Shown: positions 10,500 through 21,500, numbered from the stretch's first letter. The stretch is 64,000 bases of DNA from Vicugna pacos (GCF_048564905.1 NC_133005.1:32977501-33041500), one strand, 5' to 3'. Made by a program: numbers and translations. The notes: generated by a model not told the origin, from the letters alone.

Positions 10500-10735
10500 G
10501 TGTAGCCTAGTGGAAAGCACATGGGCTCTACAGTCAGATGGTTCTGGGTTCCAGTCTCATCTTGAGTGCTTACTGGCTGTGTGACCTTGGACAAGTCACT
10601 TCACCTCTCTGTGTCTTAACATCCTCATTGGAAAAGGGGACTTTTACATCCTACCCTGCAGGATGCCTAGGGAATTGAGAGGACATGGACATGTGTTAAG
10701 TGTCTGACACAAAGTAGGAGGTTAGCAGGCAAGTT
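10500..10735 (+). mobile_element. MIR, near full length
   Basis: Head 'gtgtagcctagtggaaagca', core 'ggctgtgtgaccttggacaa', and 3' half 'tctgacacaaagtaggaggt' are all present. Confidence 0.8.
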
Positions 10736-10899
10736 TTCTTCATTCTGTCAGTCCTAAAGGGCCTTGCCTACATGCAGAACAGTTCCTGGGGGCCCCTCCC
10801 AGACATGGAGGAAGGGAAGTAAATGATCTCTACCTGCCACCTTGGCCTTGCTGTTGAAGCTCTTAGGCACTGGCCCTGCAGCCTTGTCCATGCTGCACT

Positions 10900-11060
10900 T
10901 GACCATTTACCACCCCCACTCCTACCCCCAGGAGATCCACAGGCAGGAACTACAGATCTCACCACTCCTCACTCAGAAGCCTGCAGTAACTCCCAGGCCC
11001 CTTTGGGAAAAAGTCAGAGTCCTCATCATGGCCTCAGGTCCTACTGCAGGATCCTAACCT
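10900..11060 (+). mobile_element. L2, 5' part of an interrupted copy
   Basis: Diverged L2 text with 'aagcctgcagtaactcccag' and 'cctcatcatggcctcagg'. It continues in the same orientation at 11545 after an unrelated AT-rich block. Confidence 0.6.
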
Positions 11061-11061
11061 T

Positions 11062-11544
11062 GCTTGGGTCATGGGCCCTTTATCAGTTGGGGGAAGCCTA
11101 TGGACTTTCTCAGAATAATGCCTTTGATTGAATAAAATTAAAAAAAACACAGGATTATTAGATTAGAAAGGAAACCAATCATATTGAAGTATAGCTGTTG
11201 ACATATTTTCAAAACAAATTTGTTATATAATAATATATGTTTCTGTATTAACCCATCATATTACAGTCTAGTGGCAGGACTGATAACTACTGGAATGTTG
11301 GAGTTGTGACTGATGTAACTGCAACAGCAGTGAAGTGATGAAAAGATCTGATTCCTAGTGGTGACAATATTACAGGTGCTGCTAACACTACCATGCTTTG
11401 TCGCCTACACTCATAATTGAAGAAAATGCTAAGTGTCAGTTTGAGATTACTGAAAATAAACATGTAATTTTCCCATCCTAGCTCAAGGACTCCCTGAATT
11501 CGTTCACAGACCCCTGAGTCTGGGAATCTCAATCAAAAGCCCCT
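11062..11544. mobile_element. AT-rich block inserted in L2, unassigned old repeat
   Basis: About 480 bases beginning near 'gtcatgggccctttatcagt' and ending near 'gttcacagacccctgagtct'. It separates two parts of one L2. I recognise it as a recurrent mammalian interspersed sequence but cannot name the family with confidence. Open frames in it are short and unsupported. Confidence 0.5.
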
Positions 11545-12088
11545 GTGGTGACCCTTTCTGACCTCCTTTCCTCTCATCTCACCCATCCATCCTGCTTCAG
11601 CCACACTGGCCTCCTCACCATTTTTCAAACATGTCAATCATGCTCCCACTTCAGGGCCTTTGCACTGGCTCCCCATCACCTCTCTTTTAACAATAACAAA
11701 ACATTTATTTGCGAATTTCTTGAGGGTCCTGGAACTCCCTTCCTCAGAATTCTGTGTGGACCACTCCCTTACTTCATTCTTTGCTCAAAGGTCACCTTCT
11801 CAGAGAGACTCACCTCAATGAGTCACCCTATTTAAAATTGCCACCTGTCTCCCCAATGCCCCAGCACCCCGAATTTCCCTTATCTGACTCTATGTTTTTT
11901 CTTTTTTCCAATGAACTCACTATCTTTTGACACACCATTATCAATTTTAACTGCTTATCATCTGTCTGCCCCTACTAAAATGTCAACTCCCTGAGGGCAG
12001 GGATCTTTGCTTTTGTTCACTGCTGAGTCTCCAGTACTTACAAGACCTGGCACAGAGTAGACACTCAATAAATAAGTGTTGAAAAGTG
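11545..12088 (+). mobile_element. L2 3' portion, continuing the copy from 10900
   Basis: Shows 'cttcagccacactggcctcc', 'cacttcagggcctttgcact', 'aaaggtcaccttctcagaga', 'aactccctgagggcaggga' and the 3' end 'gacactcaataaataagtg'. Confidence 0.85.
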
Positions 12089-12204
12089 GTGCATTTATAA
12101 AAGCCATAAGATGTTACATAAAAAGATATTTGATTCTGTAAGCCTAAAATTGCTCCAAGAAATAAAGCTTATTAATTTTTAAAAAAAATTTTTTAAATAT
12201 TTGA

Positions 12205-12300
12205 GATAAATAAACTAAGGCTCAGAGACTCTAAGTGTCTTTTACAAAGTCATACAGCAACTAAACGGCTGGGCAGAGACGCCAACCCAGCCCATTATAG
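12205..12300 (-). mobile_element. MIR fragment
   Basis: Reverse-complement MIR core: 'aactaaggctcagagactct', then 'tacaaagtcatacagcaact'. Confidence 0.65.
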
Positions 12301-12982
12301 TTTTCTCACAAACAAGGGCCTGAGTGAGAGGGGACAGTGCCTAACCATGACAATGAAGCACTAGTGGGTGAATTTCTAGCATCCACAGGGGAGATAGTTT
12401 GCCCAGAGATGGCTGATGTCTGGTCACACTCAGTGATGAACACCTAAGTGTAGTCCAGCCTCCAGGAGGCAGAGATGGCAGATGGCCTTGGCGGCTGCCT
12501 GCCTTTCCCCGGGCCTGACTTCCTCCCACATCCCCTCCCCTGCAAGACTGCACATGGCTGTGTTCTGCAGCTCAACTAAAGGAGAAAGTCTCCTTGGCTG
12601 CTTGCCGGCATGACCCCAAAGCAGCTCCAAGCAGGACTCTTATGCCTCTAAAGATAGTCCCCTCCCTAGGCTGCAGCCCTACCAGGCACCCTCACTGGAG
12701 TCCAAGGGCTAGGCCTGGGGAGTGGACCCTGGGAGCAGGTGCCCTGCCAGGGTGGAAGGCCAAACGTCTGGACCTGCCAAGGAAGGAGGCCTGATTTAAT
12801 TTCTGTTTCCATCCATTCAGAGATCCCAGCTTGACCCAGAGGCTGGATAGCGGGGCGGACCCTGGCAGGAGGATGCCAGGATGAGCAGGAAGGGAATGGG
12901 GTGGCTTGGGTCCAGCAGAACTCCAGCCTCAGCTGCTCTGGGGCTCCTCCATCGCCCAGGTACCACCCTTCAGTTACCTCTA
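12301..12982. other. Intron 1 interior, nothing recognised
   Basis: GC-moderate sequence with several overlapping short open frames on both strands. None has a recognisable product or splice context. Confidence 0.4.
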
Positions 12983-13200
12983 AAACACACATACACACAC
13001 TCTTGCTCCTGCCCACTCACAACTACACATACACACATGGGCACACACACACTCACACTCATATCCACACTATGCACACATGCTCACACAATACTTGAAT
13101 GTTCACACTAATTTGTACAATCATCCATACACACCCACACTTGTGCACACACAGGCACAGACGCACAATTTGCTCACTCATGCAGTTGTCACACACACCT
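12983..13200. repeat. Degenerate CA-rich simple repeat
   Basis: Imperfect ACACAC/ACTCAC runs over about 220 bases, too interrupted to be a clean dinucleotide microsatellite. The repeat keeps frames open on the plus strand without coding. Confidence 0.85.
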
Positions 13201-13640
13201 AGACCCAACAGATGCCACCCACAGGTGCTCACTCTCTGCCACAGTCCCTCCCCCTGCCGAGGAGGGTGGAGCTGGCCATGTCTCCTGCAGGATCTGAATG
13301 CAGTGTCAGCTTGCCGCAGGGCAATGGGGCATGCTGTGAACCTGGAATCCAGCCCCTCATTTTACTAATAATTAAAAGGAAGCTCAGGAAGGGGCAGCGA
13401 GAGTGCTAAGGTCACACAACATTGCCATGGCAGAGCCAGGCTGAGGACCTGAGTCCCTGCCTCTTAGTCCTGCTTGCAGGACCTGCTTTTGGCTATTAGA
13501 GCAAATGAATCTGTGGATGAGGGCTGAGGGTTCAGGGGCCGATTATATCTTCTTCCTCATAGTCCACGAAACAGAAGGGGTTATTCGTGTTAGCTGTGGG
13601 GGAAATACTTTAGGACATCAACCAGATGTGCAGGGCAGTC
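13201..13640. other. Intron 1 interior, mostly unique
   Basis: No gene feature. A MIR-like core on the minus strand occurs near 13365-13450 ('ggaagctcaggaaggggcag', 'aggtcacacaacattgcc'). Confidence 0.4.
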
Positions 13641-13692
13641 TCTGTGTGTGTGCGTGTGTGTTTGCATGTGTGTGTGTATGTGTGTGTGTATA
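13641..13692. repeat. (TG)n microsatellite
   Basis: TGTGTG runs with a few CG and CA interruptions over about 50 bases. Likely polymorphic in length. Confidence 0.9.
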
Positions 13693-13769
13693 ATAATAGT
13701 GATATTGGAACCCATGCATTAACCTGGGACTTTATCCATGTATTCCATCTCAACCTCTTGACAGCCTTG

Positions 13770-14165
13770 AAGGAGTAAATTACAGTCCTCATTTCACAGA
13801 AACTAGGAATCAGAGAGGTCAAGGGATTTGCCCAAAGTCACACAGCAAATAAACAGCAGAGCCAGGCTTCACGTCCAGGTCTGTTTGCCTCCAAAACCTT
13901 GTCTAATGCAAGTGGCTAAGACACAATCTCCCTACTGTATGCCAGGCACTGTTCCACAGGGACTAATGTATCTAAGCCTCACAACAGCCCTCTGAAGGAA
14001 CTGCTGATATGATTCCCATTGAACAGGTGAGGAAACTGAGGCACACAGATATAAAGTTACTTGTAAAGCCAAGTCATCTAGCAATTAAGTGCTAGAGCTG
14101 AGATTTGAACTGACAGACACCCAGCCCAACGTTTGACTATAACATCACATTGCCTCTTCTGGGAG
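13770..14165 (-). mobile_element. Two MIR elements in minus orientation
   Basis: The first (about 13770-13915) shows 'aatcagagaggtcaagggat' and 'caaagtcacacagcaaataa'. The second (about 13925-14165) is nearly complete, from 'actgtatgccaggcactgtt' through 'acaggtgaggaaactgaggc' to 'taacatcacattgcctc'. Confidence 0.8.
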
Positions 14166-14599
14166 CTTAACTCCTGGCATCTGGGAGGGAGGCTGCAGAT
14201 GCCCAGTCTCAGGAGTTAGCACCTCAATGTGTAGGGGGGACACTGATGCTCAGTGAGAACAGGCCTTTGCCTCTCTCAGGATGCCCCCTCTTTCTCTCGG
14301 GCTGGAGCTGGAAGTAGGGAGGCGCATATAGGAGTGGAGCTTGCCATCCTTTTGGTGGGAACATTGGACCCCAGAAGAATCCAGCCTTCTTTCTAAGTCT
14401 CAGTTCACAGACAGGGGACGTTTGGACTAGGTTATCACTAACAATGTTCCAGTTCGGAAATGTTGGGCTGGGTCTGGCGCAGGCCCAGCCTCAAGGCTCT
14501 CCATTAGCATCTAACAACACAAATGTTTGTCTGGGACCCCCTAGACAATAGAGAAAGACTCAGGAAGGGGCAGGCCCAGGACTCCCTGGAGGGAGCCCT

Positions 14600-15130
14600 C
14601 AGGGCAGAGAACATAGGTCTTGGAGTCAGGAACCACTGCTTCTAGTTTTAGGTCGACTGCTAAGTTGGTTGTGTGACTTTGGGTAAGTTAGTTGCCCTTT
14701 CTGGGCTTTGGAGTTCTCATCAAGAAAAATGGGGAGATAGTCCCTGCTCTGCTCTCCTCTGGAAGGCTATTGTGAGCATCCAGCAACCAGGTGGGAAGGT
14801 GTTTGGGGCCAATAAAAGGCTTGGCTGATGTTGGCAAATTATTTTTCACCTAACTTTGTTTCTCAAAGAATTTAAGAAATTTTGCTATTGATTATAATGA
14901 TGATAAGAATTTCTGCAAATTTTCTGGCCAGATTCACACCTGGAGGCCAGGCTGAGAGTCCAATCATGATAATGATAATGATTATTAATACTTCAATTCT
15001 GCAAGTAGAAAACCCCTGAAGCTCAGAAAGTGTAAGGAATCTGCCCAAACTCACACAAACACAGCAGAGCCAGAAACCCTATCCCAGGTGTGTCCAGCTA
15101 TGAAACCCAGCCCTGTAACTACCAGGCAGC
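14600..15130. mobile_element. MIR on plus (14600-14830) and MIR on minus (14985-15130)
   Basis: The plus copy shows 'ttggttgtgtgactttgggt' and 'ggaaggctattgtgagcatc'. The minus copy shows 'cctgaagctcagaaagtgta' and 'ccagccctgtaactaccagg'. Between them lies an ATAATGATGATAAG-type AT-rich spacer. Confidence 0.65.
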
Positions 15131-15359
15131 ATGTCCCTTGTCCCCAGAGCAGAGCTATGTTCCTTCTATCACCAGGCACCAGGGTTCTGGGAGATATCCC
15201 CCCACCCGCACCGCAGGGGGCCCAGGAATGGGCTGCAAGCAACAGTGTCCCCTTCTGTGTGTGACCTCTGACCTCCCTCCCTGCATGCCCCCACCCCACC
15301 TAGGCAGAGTGTCCCCCTATGTCCGCCCGCCTTCCCCGCTCTGACCCTGGCGCCTGCAG

Positions 15360-15552
15360 GTGCGGCTGGTGATTGCTGAGAAGGGCCTGGCATGTGAGGA
15401 GCGCGACGTGAGCCTGCCGCAGAGCGAGCACAAAGAGCCCTGGTTCATGCGACTCAACCTGGGCGAGGAGGTGCCCGTCATCATCCACCGCGACAACATC
15501 ATCAGCGACTACGACCAGATCATCGACTACGTGGAGCGCACCTTCACAGGAG
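15360..15552 (+). CDS. GDAP1L1: GDAP1L1 coding exon 2
   Basis: The acceptor CGCCTGCAG ends at 15359. The exon encodes VRLVIAEKGL...DYVERTFTG (residues 61-124) plus one base, with the donor GTAGGG at 15553 (phase 1). It holds most of the GST N-terminal domain, including EVPVIIHRDNIISDYDQIIDY, the region where GSTs have the glutathione-contact E/S-like motif; here NIISDYDQI stands in that place. Confidence 0.95.
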
Positions 15553-16561
15553 GTAGGGGACAGCGCAGGCTCAGACAGGGCCCCCGAACCCTGGGAAGCC
15601 TGCGGAAACCCGCTGGAGCCAGTCTCCCCAGAAAGGAACCATGGGGCTACAGGCAGAACTCAGCTTCCCCCCCACCCCAGAAACCGCAGAGCCACGGACA
15701 TGGCCACAGATCCCCAGGGACCCCAGCACTTCAGGGAAAGGGCATGGCCCAGACCACCCCTCACTGGAGCGCTGGGGCCCTTCCCCAAGAGTTCCGGAGT
15801 CACAGGCATGGTCACAGACCATCAGGAGCCCGTCAGGCATGAGCAGGACCCAGACCCCCTTCTAAATCCCCACAGACAGGGCCCAGATCTCCCAGGGTTG
15901 CCAGGACTTGGGCATGACCCAGCCCCCTGAAACCCTGTAAGCACAGTCAGTGCCGCAGCCTCTCTGGAAACCCCACAGACATGGGCCCAGGTACCCTAAA
16001 GCTTTGCAGACATCAGCAGGGCCAGACACCCCAGAACCCCACAGAACCCTGAGTCCTTCCCCTGCCTCCCCGCACCCTCCGCCTGCCCTTACTCAAGTTC
16101 AGGAGCTCACTGCCCATGGCAGAGGCTGCAAATGCAGCTGAGAGGAATCAGGGCCCAGACATACACTGTTTAAGAATATGAATTGCCAACATGTAGAAAT
16201 CAAGGAGTTCAGTTTCAAACATCCAGTTTCCCAGTGTCTCCCCAAGTGTGGCAACACTAGACCTAGACCCCCACCTGGCAAGAAGCCTGGCACCTGAGGA
16301 GCTGCCCCTCAGGGGACAGCTTGGCAGGCTCTACTGAGGACAGGTAGATGGCCGGAACCATTAGGGTCCCCGGTCAGCCTGATGGGGACTTTATCTCAAG
16401 GGTCAAGGAAAGGGGGTGGGCCCCAAACCTCTGGACATTTAGGGTTCCAAGGTGCTGGGGTTGGGGGATGGGGTGCCAGAGGCTGGCCTCTCTGAATCAG
16501 GGGGGTGGGTGGTGGAGGCTGGGTCCTCTGCCCCCCATCCGACCCTGGCTGTGCTCCACAG
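15553..16561 (+). repeat. GDAP1L1: GDAP1L1 intron 2, with degenerate minisatellite-like repeats
   Basis: The 1.0-kb intron runs from GTAGGG to ...TGTGCTCCACAG. Between about 15690 and 16060 a loose motif, CACAGRCATGGCCCAGACCCC, recurs at irregular spacings (near 15699, 15743, 15807, 15838, 15873, 15912, 15977). It looks like a decayed tandem repeat. Open frames across it come from the lack of stops in this C-rich text. Confidence 0.6.
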
Positions 16562-16735
16562 AGCATGTGGTGGCGCTGATGCCCGAGGCAGGCAGCCCGC
16601 AGCACGCGCGGGTGCTGCAGTACCGCGAGCTCCTGGATGCGCTGCCCATGGACGCCTACACGCACGGCTGCATCCTGCACCCCGAGCTCACCACTGACTC
16701 CATGATCCCCAAGTATGCCACGGCCGAGATCCGCA
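16562..16735 (+). CDS. GDAP1L1: GDAP1L1 coding exon 3
   Basis: The acceptor is CCACAG with the exon starting at AGCATGTGG. It encodes EHVVALMPEAGSPQHARVLQ...KYATAEIR (residues 125-183, with split codons at both ends) and ends before GTGAGT at 16736. This is the start of the helical GST C-terminal domain, with the GDAP1-family LPMDAYTHGCILHPELTTDS motif. Confidence 0.95.
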
Positions 16736-16845
16736 GTGAGTGCCAGAGTCGGGGTGAGGGCTGCAGGAGCCCTAGGGTAACCCTGTCCTTGCCCACCTCC
16801 TCCCGTTAAAGGCGTCCTCACTTCTGCTCCTCTCCCTCCCACTCT

Positions 16846-17062
16846 CATGTCTCTTACTGGCTTTCTTCCCTTTATTTCTCCTTTTCCTCCTTCTTGCCTC
16901 TTCCCTGTGGATATCTCTCTGCCTCTGCCCACCTTTCCATTCCTGTGCCTGTCTCTGTTCAGCTCTCTGTCTCTCACCTTGGGTCGGTCTCAATCTCTTT
17001 CTCTCTTTCTCTCTCACTCTCACCTTGTCTCTCTCTCGTTCCCCTCTCCTGCCCCCTCCTCT
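16846..17062. repeat. Polypyrimidine (CT-rich) tract
   Basis: About 215 bases, nearly all C and T on the plus strand, with CTCTCT and TTCTTC sub-repeats. Purine-rich minus-strand open frames here are composition artefacts. Confidence 0.85.
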
Positions 17063-17839
17063 TGTCCTGCCATCCCTTACAGAGCCTATAGGGCTATCTG
17101 CACCTCCCTCCCCAGAGGCTTGTCTTGTCCATGGGAGCTGGGACACCTCTCCATGGGCATCCCAGCCCCAGACACCCGGGTAGGGGCCCAAGGATTGCAG
17201 GGCTGGGGTTGGCAGCCCAGGGCACAGAGTGACATCAGGGCTGGCGTCACCAAGGACGGCTGGCCAGATATTGCAAGGCCCCCAGTAGGGTGTCTGATTT
17301 CAGATTCAAGCATCACATATATATGGTCCTAACTGCCAGTCTGGATGTGTCCGCAGCCAAGCTTGCCTTTTCATTTTTCAGCACCCAGTAGGTGAGGGCT
17401 GGATTAAATCAGATCATCCATCACCAGCTTTTTACAGACTTTGGTCCAGGCTCTATGCAGACACCACCATAGAGTCCTATACACAGATGAAGCATGATGG
17501 TTCCAAGTAGATAATAGGTGCTCGGTAAATGGTCACTTCCTCTCAAAGGAATGAGGCTGATGGACTAAAGTGGGGCAGGCTGTGGAACTCAGTTCCGTTC
17601 CTTTAGAGTACCTTTGAACAAGATTCAGAATTTATCTATATCGTCCTGATCCCATTCAGCCAATAACACTTATGAGGTCTCTATGACCTGGGCAGGGGGC
17701 TGGGGACAGATGGGGACAGTCACAGCTTCTACCCTCACAGTGTCACAGTTTCAAGCAGAAAGACAAACGGCCAGGTGATTACAGTGCAGGACTAAGTAAA
17801 TTTGAATGGCCTCTTAGGAGGATAGTCTGGCACTCTGTA

Positions 17840-18310
17840 TTAAATATAAAAAGGCCCACACCTTGAATATTATCCTGCCATTACAGGTGGATGTGTGCGC
17901 CAAGAAGTGTGTACAAGGATATGCATTGCAGCATCAGTGCTAGTAGCAAGAGGTTGGGATAATCCAGCTGTCCATGATTGGGGAACTGGAAAAATACATT
18001 CTAGTACTTACAAAAAGTGGAATACCGTGCAGCTGTTAAAAAATAATAGGCATGTGGATGCTAAGACGTATTAGTAAGTAGAAAGATGAGTCTAGTGTGC
18101 TATCATTAATGGATACGCAGGTGCTTGCAAACACCAGGACTATTTATGGAGGGATGCATGAGAAGATGGGAGGAGCAGAACTTAGGGACCACAGATTGAG
18201 AGGAGAGAGATTTACTTTTCACTATATGCTTTTTAATATTGTTTGAATTTTTAGATAAGTATGTATGTATAACCTGTTCAAAACTAATTGATTTAAATTT
18301 TTCTAACCTA
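17840..18310 (+). mobile_element. L1M (L1ME-like) 3' UTR
   Basis: Shows 'tacaaggatatgcattgcag', 'agtggaataccgtgcagctg', 'cactatatgctttttaatat' and the end 'cctgttcaaaactaattg'. The same family recurs at 6130 and 57115. Confidence 0.8.
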
Positions 18311-19219
18311 GTACCAATTGGTGTTATGGTAAGGGGAATGTAGAGGCTGTGGGGCCAGAGAAGATGCCCATCCCAGACTCTGGGGTTGTGGAAGGCTTCT
18401 GGGATGCAGCAACATCCAAGGATGATCAGGGAGAAGGGCTTGGAGGGGAAAGAGTGCAGGTGACAGGGGTGGGTCCCATCACCTAGGCAAGAGATTAATG
18501 GGGGGGTCTGAACTAAAGGAGAGTCAGAGGATTGAAAGGGAGAAGTTAAATATGAGAAAAATTAAACAGGAAAATCAACAGGAGCTGGGATTGATATGGT
18601 TTGGGGAGGAGAAAGAAGGCAGATGTGAGGACAACCATATGGCATCTGGCTTGGCTTAGTGTGGGGAAAGGGTGCTGCAGTTTGGGGAGAATGCAGACAA
18701 GAAGCAGGTGGAGCAGAGAAGATGATGAGTTTGGTTGAGCCTGGATGAGTTTGAGGGCCCTAAGGGATGTCCAAGTGGAGTTGGGGCCCAGAAGAGAGGG
18801 CAGGGCAGGACTGGGCACCACCACACACTTGACCCACCATGTCTCAGACCTACTGGCTAAGAATCCCAGAGAAACTCTGCCCCAATCATGGAACACACCC
18901 CAGGATCTTATCCCACTTAATACTTCTACCTCTTCTTATAAAACCCACCGCTTATAGTTAGACTGTCAAAGTTAGATTTTAGGACACCTCCTCTCTCCCA
19001 TTAAGAATAATTCTCAACCTGCTGCCTTGAGTTCCATCACTGACCGACATTCTATCACCCTGGTCTTCTGGCATCTTTTAAAGGCCAGTTTTCCCAGAAA
19101 AGATGGTCAATGTGTCCCTAAATCTTCAAGGAAGTTGCTTCACCAGAAGAAGTTTCAAAATACCGAGGTCTCTTAGAGTTTTTTGGTTTTTTACATTAAA
19201 CAAGTTTTTACTTGTGGGT

Positions 19220-19345
19220 TATAGTGAGTGAGTGCTAGGCCGAAAACCAGACAGATCCAGGTTTAAAATCTGCTTGTCATTTACTAGTGCAGAACACCAT
19301 TTAGCCTCTCTGAACCTGTTTCTTCACTACAGGAAGGGGAGACAT
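19220..19345 (+). mobile_element. MIR fragment
   Basis: Shows 'agatccaggtttaaaatctg', 'catttagcctctctgaacct', 'gtttcttcactacagg'. Confidence 0.6.
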
Positions 19346-19740
19346 TCATTGAAGTATGAGGTAGCCTGGATTTAGGGTGATATTCATTTCTGGCAAATTC
19401 CTACTCATCCCCTAGAGTCCCCTCCTCAGTGAGGTTTCTTGACACCTTGAGCCCCAGGCAGGTGGGCCAGTGTTCACTCTTCATTAGAGACTGGTTGTGC
19501 AGTGTCATCTGTATCTCTTGTCAGTCTGTCTTTCCAACTAGCCTGAGCCTAGGGCAGGATGATATCTCACCCATCCCCATGTCCCAGCCTGTAGTGACAT
19601 AGTGTCTACTAGTTATGCCTGTTGATATTGTTACCTCCCCGATTAGTGTTTGAATGGGACCTATTCCAAGTCAGGTGGGGGGAGGGAAAGGAAGAGCACC
19701 AGGTATCAGAAGAACAGGACCTTTCCTATTCTCTCTGCAG

Positions 19741-19838
19741 GACATTTAGCCAATGCCACCACGGACTTCATGAAATTGGACCACGAAGAGGAGCCCCAGC
19801 TCTCTGAGCCCTACCTTTCTAAGCAGAAGAAGCTCATG
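19741..19838 (+). CDS. GDAP1L1: GDAP1L1 coding exon 4
   Basis: The acceptor CTCTGCAG ends at 19740. The exon encodes (R)HLANATTDFMKLDHEEEPQL...YLSKQKKLM up to residue 215 and ends before GTGAGT at 19839, phase 0. The acidic HEEEPQLSEP segment is the GDAP1-family loop between C-domain helices. Confidence 0.95.
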
Positions 19839-20612
19839 GTGAGTGCCTCCTGGCCTGCTCATTCACCTTTCCCACCATCTTTTCCATGGAAAAGAACAAC
19901 TGGGAGTAGCTGGTTTTAAGCAGAGAATCAGCTGATGATAAGAAATGGAAAAACCATGGCTTGCTTTCCCAATCCTGTCTCCTCTGTTATTTACTGGCTC
20001 TTTGACCTTGAGCAAGTCACTGTCCTCCTGGAGTCTCACTTTCCTCATGTCTTAGTTTGGGTCCCTAAGAGCAGAACATTAGACAGAGGTTCTTGGGTAA
20101 GTGTGGTATTAAGGGAATGCTCTGAGGAGAATCCAGTAAGGATGGGATAGGAATGAGGAAGGGGCCAAGTTCACCTGATTCCACAGGGGGCTCTGGAGCA
20201 CAAATGGCACCACAAAGTCTGTCTCTTGATATAAAGAGACAAACTTTTACATCCCTGTATCAGCCAGTTATCGGCTACATCCCAAGTATTTTCAGGAAGC
20301 TCCTCATTGGCTGAGAGCAATTCTCTGAAGAAGGGGAAGCTATGAGCCACTATCAACCAGCCCTCACAGCAGCTGGTGTATGAGTGCACCAGCCCCATGA
20401 AAGGGATCTGGCCAGGGCAGCCAAGCTCACAGGACAGCTGTGAGCACCAGATGAGGGTGCTTTGTAACAGTGGGGTATCCTATGCACTTGAGGGGATATT
20501 TGGAGCCTGGGTTTGTAGAAGGGGGTTTGGGCCAAGATTCTTCCATTCCTGGTCATCCCTGCTCTACTGAGGCCAACTCAGCTCCTCTAGCTCCTGCTTG
20601 TCCCACCCCCAG
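19839..20612 (+). other. GDAP1L1: GDAP1L1 intron 4
   Basis: Runs from GTGAGTGCC to ...CCACCCCCAG. It includes a MIR fragment at about 19940-20060 ('ctctttgaccttgagcaagt', 'gagtctcactttcctcatg'). The rest is unassigned. Confidence 0.85.
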
Positions 20613-20727
20613 GCCAAGATCCTGGAGCATGATGATGTGAGCTACCTGAAGAAGATCCTTGGGGAGCTGGCCATGGTGCTGGACCAGATCGAGGCTGAGC
20701 TGGAGAAGAGGAAGCTCGAGAACGAGG
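20613..20727 (+). CDS. GDAP1L1: GDAP1L1 coding exon 5
   Basis: Encodes AKILEHDDVSYLKKILGELA MVLDQIEAELEKRKLENE plus one base (residues 216-253). The donor is GTGGGT at 20728, phase 1. It forms a charged helical, coiled-coil-like segment of the C-terminal domain. The codons for GELAMVLD also spell an RE1-like 21-mer on the other strand. Confidence 0.95.
20663..20683 (-). promoter_or_regulatory. Exonic RE1/NRSE-like 21-mer
   Basis: On the minus strand this reads TCCAGCACC then ATGGCCAGCTCC. It agrees with the classical RE1 (TTCAGCACC / ayGGACAGCGCC) at 18 of 21 positions, including both half-site cores. It lies wholly within codons of exon 5, so protein constraint alone could explain the match. 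Confidence 0.4.
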
Positions 20728-20834
20728 GTGGGTGCCAGCTGTGGGGCAGGTGGGTGCTGGAGCCAATCCGGCCCACCCTCTCCACGACAGTCCCAGCATC
20801 TTTTTCCCCAGTGATCTTGGAGAACCATTTGGGT

Positions 20835-21065
20835 GGTTAAGATCATGGGCCATGGAGTCAGGAAGACCTAGGTTTAAGTCCCAGCTTGGCCACTTGATAG
20901 TTGAATGACCATGGGTCAGGTACTTCACATCCCTGGACCTCAGGTTCCCATTTATAAAATGGGGATAATAATAAGACCTACTTCAGAGAGATGTTGAGCA
21001 CTGCACAAAATAATATATGGAGAGTGCTTAGCACATAGTAGGTATTTAATAAAGGTTGATGAAGA
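20835..21065 (+). mobile_element. MIR, near full length
   Basis: Shows 'gtggttaagatcatgggcca', 'ataaaatggggataataata' and 'gcacatagtaggtatttaat'. Confidence 0.8.
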
Positions 21066-21124
21066 TGGTGATGGTAGTGGTGGTGGTGACTAATACCCAC
21101 CACACCATCTCACCTTTCCCTGCT

Positions 21125-21400
21125 CAAGGATATATTATGGCTCCTTCATGCTTCAGCCAGACATCCAGGCTCACCCAGGCTCTCTGACCTTCCCTCTTTC
21201 TGTTCTCAAGTGGCTCTCTTCTCTGGACCCCAAGCATGCCTGCTTCATTGCTGTTTCCACACCTTGCCTCCTGCAGCTCTTCCAGCATGGAGTGCCCTCT
21301 CCACACCACCATGCTCTTTTTCACATTTACACACCATCTTTGCCAACGCCATTCTTTAAATTTCATTCAGGACCTTCCCATCTTGCTCTGTTTTAGGTGG
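21125..21400 (+). mobile_element. L2 fragment
   Basis: Degenerate L2 3' text, 'ggctctctgaccttccctc' to 'ctgcagctcttccagcatgg'. Weak match. Confidence 0.45.
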
Positions 21401-21472
21401 CCTGTTAGTCTGGTCTCCCCAACAATACAAACTTGTGGAACCCATGCAACCTACACTGCTAAACTCACAGCT

Positions 21473-21500
21473 CCACACACACATACACACACACACACAG
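21473..21500. repeat. Short (CA)n microsatellite
   Basis: CACACACATACACACACACACACA over 28 bases with one interruption. Confidence 0.9.

Larger units (their letters stand above)
8544..15359 (+). other. GDAP1L1: GDAP1L1 intron 1
   Basis: A 6.8-kb intron bounded by GTAGAG and ...CGCCTGCAG. It begins with about 500 bases of GC-rich, repeat-free sequence, then holds a candidate RE1 site (9331), MIR, MER5A and L2 repeats, a CA-rich block and a TG tract, each listed separately. No extra coding exon was recognised. Confidence 0.9.
16736..19740 (+). other. GDAP1L1: GDAP1L1 intron 3
   Basis: Runs from GTGAGTGCC to ...CTCTCTGCAG. It holds a long polypyrimidine tract (16846-17062), an L2 remnant on minus (about 17640-17810), an L1M tail (17840-18310) and a MIR (19220-19345). 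The span 17063-17639 and much of 18311-19219 show no recognised feature. Confidence 0.85.

Noticed and set aside
16396-17191. Long minus-strand frames (193 and 139 codons) over GDAP1L1 exon 3 and the polypyrimidine tract
   Set aside because: They are antisense to exon 3 and dominated by Arg/Glu/Lys runs produced by the purine-rich strand of a CT repeat.
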